Assembly (NCBI RefSeq): GCF_006088715.1
Contig: NZ_CP030771.1
Span: forward strand, 9,484,001-9,548,000
Length of the DNA: 64,000 bases
Origin: Streptomyces sp. YIM 121038
GTDB taxonomy: Bacteria > Actinomycetota > Actinomycetes > Streptomycetales > Streptomycetaceae
Direction: 5' to 3'
The notes under the pieces were generated by a model that saw nothing but the letters and a program-made list of their open reading frames with translations, was not told where the DNA came from and searched no databases. Shown here piece by piece: positions 61,679 through 64,000 of the stretch. Position 1 is the stretch's first letter, and every line of letters starts with the position of its first letter. The position numbers and the translations under genes were made by a program.

Positions 61679-62256
61679 CGCTGCCCCTCGTGTACGTCGC
61701 CGACGCCGACGCCCTCCAGGCCGAGGCCCGCCCGCAGCGCGGCCCTGGCCCGCGCCAGGTTCTGCCGGACGGCGGCCTGGGTCGTCCCCATGGCGCGAGC
61801 GCTCTCCTGCGTGGTGAACCCGTCGAGGTGCCAGGCCATCGCGGCCCGCTGCTTGGCGGGGAGGCCGAGCAGGAGGGCGGTGACGTGCCGGGCCTCCTCA
61901 CCGAGCTCCGCCGCGTGCGCGGGCGTCTGCCACCGCACGAGCACGCGCGGCTCCGGCGGCTCCGCGCAGCTGTCCTCCAGGCTGACGTGCTGCGCCACCC
62001 ACGAGCGCCAGGCCACCGTGCGCAGCCAGGCCTTGGGGTGGCGGATGGCCACGCCCGGCGCGCACATCTGCGTGAACGCGTCCTGCGCGGCGTCCTGCGC
62101 CTCGTTCCAGGAAGCCCCGTGGAACAGCAGGAACCGCACCAGGGCCGGGTACTCGGTCTCGTGCAGCTCCTCGGCCAGCTCCCGGCCGGGCAGCGCGACC
62201 GCGTCGGCCTCCAGTGGCCGTGGCGGACTCAGCTCAGCGCTCGCGGCTTCCTCCAC
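61675..62256 (-). CDS. ECF-type RNA polymerase sigma factor
   Basis: About 193 residues. I prefer the GTG at 62256, with GGGGGTGG about 6 nt upstream; a GTG at 62265 is also possible. Sigma-2 is recognisable (ALVRFLLFHGASWNEAQDAAQDAFTQMCAPGVAIRHPKAWLRTVAWRSWV), and so is sigma-4 (LGLPAKQRAAMAWHLDGFTTQESARAMGTTQAAVRQNLARARAALRAGL). No anti-sigma factor with a zinc motif is next to it. Its neighbours are a 95-residue protein whose gene overlaps the start, and the pentapeptide-like protein. Confidence 0.9.
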   Translation of the reverse strand: MEEAASAELSPPRPLEADAVALPGRELAEELHETEYPALVRFLLFHGASWNEAQDAAQDAFTQMCAPGVAIRHPKAWLRTVAWRSWVAQHVSLEDSCAEPPEPRVLVRWQTPAHAAELGEEARHVTALLLGLPAKQRAAMAWHLDGFTTQESARAMGTTQAAVRQNLARARAALRAGLGLEGVGVGDVHEGQR

Positions 62257-62521
62257 GACGGCCACCCCCGATCACCGGGGCCGAGGGACGGCCGGGGCGG
62301 GCCGTCTGCCGCGCCACGGCGACGACCTGTACGTGATGGCCGTCGCGGTACTCCCGCAGCGACGCCCACGGAGCGGTGCAGCGCACCCGCTCGGTCAGGG
62401 CCTCGTGGGTGATGCGCGCCAGCTCCACCTCCCTGTCGAGCCACTGGCGGACTGTCTTCACCACACCGCTGACGACACTGACGAGCACCGTCGCCACTGC
62501 CCCGGCCACCACAGGATCCAC
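62234..62521 (-). CDS. Small membrane-associated protein, first gene of sigma-factor operon
   Basis: 95 residues from a GTG at 62521 with AAAGGG upstream. It starts with a hydrophobic helix (DPVVAGAVATVLVSVVSGVVKTV). A charged helical part follows (RQWLDREVELARITHEALTERVRCTAPWASLREYRDGHHVQVVAVARQ), then a Gly/Arg-rich tail. Its 3' end overlaps the start of the sigma-factor gene by about 23-32 bp. I do not recognise a family. It may be a small anti-sigma or a sensor; this is inference from position. Confidence 0.75.
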   Translation of the reverse strand: MDPVVAGAVATVLVSVVSGVVKTVRQWLDREVELARITHEALTERVRCTAPWASLREYRDGHHVQVVAVARQTARPGRPSAPVIGGGRRGGSRER

Positions 62522-62645
62522 TCGCGTGCCCTTTCTCGTCTCCGCGCCGCCACCGCGCGGCGCCGCACGCTCAACAGTGGCCCTGTAGCGGGGAGTTGTG
62601 ACAAGACGCTGGTCACCCCCAGCGACGGTCGAGGGTGAGCACAGC

Positions 62646-62683
62646 ACGACGCGGCGCCCCGGTTTCCCGGGACGCCGCGTCGT
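62646..62683 (-). terminator. Terminator after small exported-peptide gene
   Basis: 17-bp stem with one mismatch (62646-62662 with 62667-62683) and a 4-nt loop, 15 bp beyond the stop codon of the gene that ends at 62699. Confidence 0.75.
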
Positions 62684-62698
62684 CACGCACGGGAGGTG

Positions 62699-62965
62699 CT
62701 AGAGGGCGCCCGCGCCCTTCGCGACCTCGCCGACCTTGCCTGCGGCCCTGGTGGCGTCGGCCTTCTTCAGCTTCCCCGCGGTCTCGTCCACGGTGCCGAC
62801 GACCTTCTTCACGTCGACGGCGTCGAGCGGGGTCTTGTTCCCGGTGACGGCGGTGTCCAGCAACTGCTGTCCTCCGCCCAGCGGTTCGGCGGCGACGGCG
62901 GGAGTGACGGCCCCGAGGGCCATCGCGACGCCGACGACACCGAAGGCGGCCTTGGCGATCTTCAC
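62699..62965 (-). CDS. Small exported protein of unknown function
   Basis: 88 residues from a GTG at 62965 with GGAAG upstream. A signal peptide (KIAKAAFGVVGVAMALGAVTPAVAA) is followed by about 63 mature residues that are Lys/Gly/Ala/Val-rich (LLDTAVTGNKTPLDAVDVKKVVGTVDETAGKLKKADATRAAGKVGEVAKGAGAL) and predicted helical. It has no cysteine. The family is common in Streptomyces, but I know of no function. Confidence 0.82.
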   Translation of the reverse strand: MKIAKAAFGVVGVAMALGAVTPAVAAEPLGGGQQLLDTAVTGNKTPLDAVDVKKVVGTVDETAGKLKKADATRAAGKVGEVAKGAGAL

Positions 62966-63096
62966 GATCGTTCTTCCTTCCCGGCAGTGGCGGCCTGCGG
63001 AACGCGACGGCCATGCCGTCGGAGCGTCGAGGTCGGACACTCATCTCGCCCTGCCGCAACCCGTAACCGTTCCTCGGCCGCAAAGGTGACCGTTCG

Positions 63097-63612
63097 TCAC
63101 CCGTTTGGCCGCGTCGCGCCACTGAGCGGCTCGTAGGCGCTGATGACGTACAGGGCCTCGTCGTCGATCGCCTCCTCCTCCCAGTCCAGGGTGATCCGCG
63201 CCGGATGCCCGTCGGCCGCGTACTCGGTCTCGGCCGTGTGCGCCTTCTCGCGCCTGGCCTGCTCGACCTCCTCCAACAGCTCGCCGATGGTGGGCACTTG
63301 CTCCGGCAGCTCCTTGACGACGCGGCGCCCGCTGTCGTCCAGGCCGACCGCCTCGCTCACCTTCCCGGCGCGCACCGTCACGCGGAACGTCCCGATCAGC
63401 GCCCGCTCGCCCGCACCGGACCTGAGCGTGTACGCGTACGAGGACGGCTCCTCCCAGTCACCCCCGCCCGATGGCGCGGCAGCCGCGGGCCCCGCTTTCC
63501 CGACGAGCGCGGCGGGCTCGTCCCCACAGGCGGCGGTCGTGCCCCCCACCCCCACGACCAGCACGGCGAAGGCCACGAAGCGGACGGGAACACCAGGACG
63601 CGCGGCGGTCAT
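63097..63612 (-). CDS. Lipoprotein, DUF6174-like
   Basis: 171 residues from the ATG at 63612 with AAAGGG upstream; the frame is open to 63678. A hydrophobic n-region ends in a lipobox (GGTTAACGDEP) whose cysteine would be lipidated. The mature part, SSYAYTLRSGAGERALIGTFRVTVRAGKVSEAVGLD..VPTIGELLEEVEQARREKAHTAETEYAADGHPARITLDWEEEAIDDEALYVISAYEPL, matches the pattern I recall for DUF6174. It is exported and membrane-anchored; function unknown. Confidence 0.85.
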   Translation of the reverse strand: MTAARPGVPVRFVAFAVLVVGVGGTTAACGDEPAALVGKAGPAAAAPSGGGDWEEPSSYAYTLRSGAGERALIGTFRVTVRAGKVSEAVGLDDSGRRVVKELPEQVPTIGELLEEVEQARREKAHTAETEYAADGHPARITLDWEEEAIDDEALYVISAYEPLSGATRPNG

Positions 63613-63655
63613 GTCGGCCCTTTCGACGACGGATACCGCTATGACGCCGCCGGGG

Positions 63656-63901
63656 TCAGGAACGTTCGTGTCCGACATCGGCGACCAGCGCGGCGTAGTC
63701 CTTCCGCTTCACGCCCTCGCAGACCTCCGGGCGCCCCTCGGCCCCCGCGTCGTTCCGCTCGCGGAGCGCGTGGGCGCAGTCCTGGACGCGGTCGTCGTAC
63801 GAAGAATCGTACGAGGGAGGGGTGAGCCAGAGGACGGTCCCCGTGAGGACTCCGGCGACGGCCAGAACGCCGGTGGGAATGAGGATCGTGGAGCGGCGCA
63901 T
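63656..63901 (-). CDS. Small membrane-anchored protein of unknown function
   Basis: 81 residues from the ATG at 63901 with CGGGGGGA upstream. One N-terminal transmembrane segment (ILIPTGVLAVAGVLTGTVLWLTPP) is followed by about 50 charged residues with two cysteines (DCAHAL, EVCEGV). It is 43 bp before the lipoprotein gene on the same strand, so the two are probably co-transcribed. The last 100 bp of the window hold nothing I can name. Confidence 0.75.
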   Translation of the reverse strand: MRRSTILIPTGVLAVAGVLTGTVLWLTPPSYDSSYDDRVQDCAHALRERNDAGAEGRPEVCEGVKRKDYAALVADVGHERS

Positions 63902-64000
63902 GGGTCCCCCCGAGGCAGTGTGAGGGCCCCGGAGCGTAGCGCTGCCACGGTGGTGATCGGGCCGGAACGGGCAAGCCCGGCCTGCGGCGGTGACCGGGCG

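Overview
The window is high-GC actinobacterial DNA, almost certainly a Streptomyces chromosome, probably an accessory or arm-like region. The evidence is GTG and TTG starts with purine-rich ribosome binding sites, DmdR/IdeR-type iron boxes, NsdA-family regulation, many PP2C/SpoIIE phosphatases and ECF sigma factors, and Tat/Sec exported hydrolases. I saw no rRNA, tRNA, CRISPR array, insertion sequence or phage gene.

Layout. (1) 1-9208 is the right part of a hydroxamate siderophore locus: the end of an NRPS whose last module reads as hydroxyornithine-specific, an ABC half-transporter with a degenerate ATPase domain, an esterase, an MbtH protein, an ArgA-like N-acetyltransferase, an N-acetylglutamate kinase and an L-ornithine N5-monooxygenase. 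Four iron-box-like palindromes punctuate it. The acetyltransferase and kinase would feed ornithine to the monooxygenase and NRPS under iron control. (2) 9173-13339 is a tightly coupled minus-strand operon: a 25-residue Cys-containing peptide with a strong RBS, a 12-bp hairpin, a PqqD-like/M50 membrane metalloprotease, a TPR protein and a flavin-reductase-fold protein. It looks like an unrecognised RiPP-type system. (3) 13997-28012 holds an LRR protein, a CGNR zinc-finger protein, a GNA-like lectin, a secreted amidase, two SpoIIE-type phosphatases, a secreted hydrolase pair, a phosphotransferase and an NsdA-like regulator.

(4) 28537-46453 is dominated by two convergent operons of signalling and conflict-type proteins. 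The plus-strand operon encodes a CHAT protease with helical repeats, a caspase-like protease, a vWA protein and a PP2C-like protein. The minus-strand operon encodes a dynamin-like GTPase, a large Hsp70/actin-fold ATPase, a helical protein, a 42-residue repeat micro-ORF and a kinase-fold protein. The dynamin/Hsp70 pair recalls SrfC/SrfB of Proteobacteria. Four small metabolic genes (two VOC proteins, an AraC regulator and a YdeI-like protein) lie between the two operons.

(5) 46646-64000 is mixed: a septum-formation-domain membrane protein, an ABC transporter plus two-component cassette, an ECF41 sigma factor divergent from its usual AhpD-like partner, a stand-alone hemC, two DHA2 efflux pumps, a cation/proton antiporter with its regulatory subunit, a small-protein/ECF sigma/pentapeptide-like operon, and several small exported proteins. 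Strong GC hairpins mark several transcription-unit ends. All calls are from reading sequence and motifs. No database search was possible.
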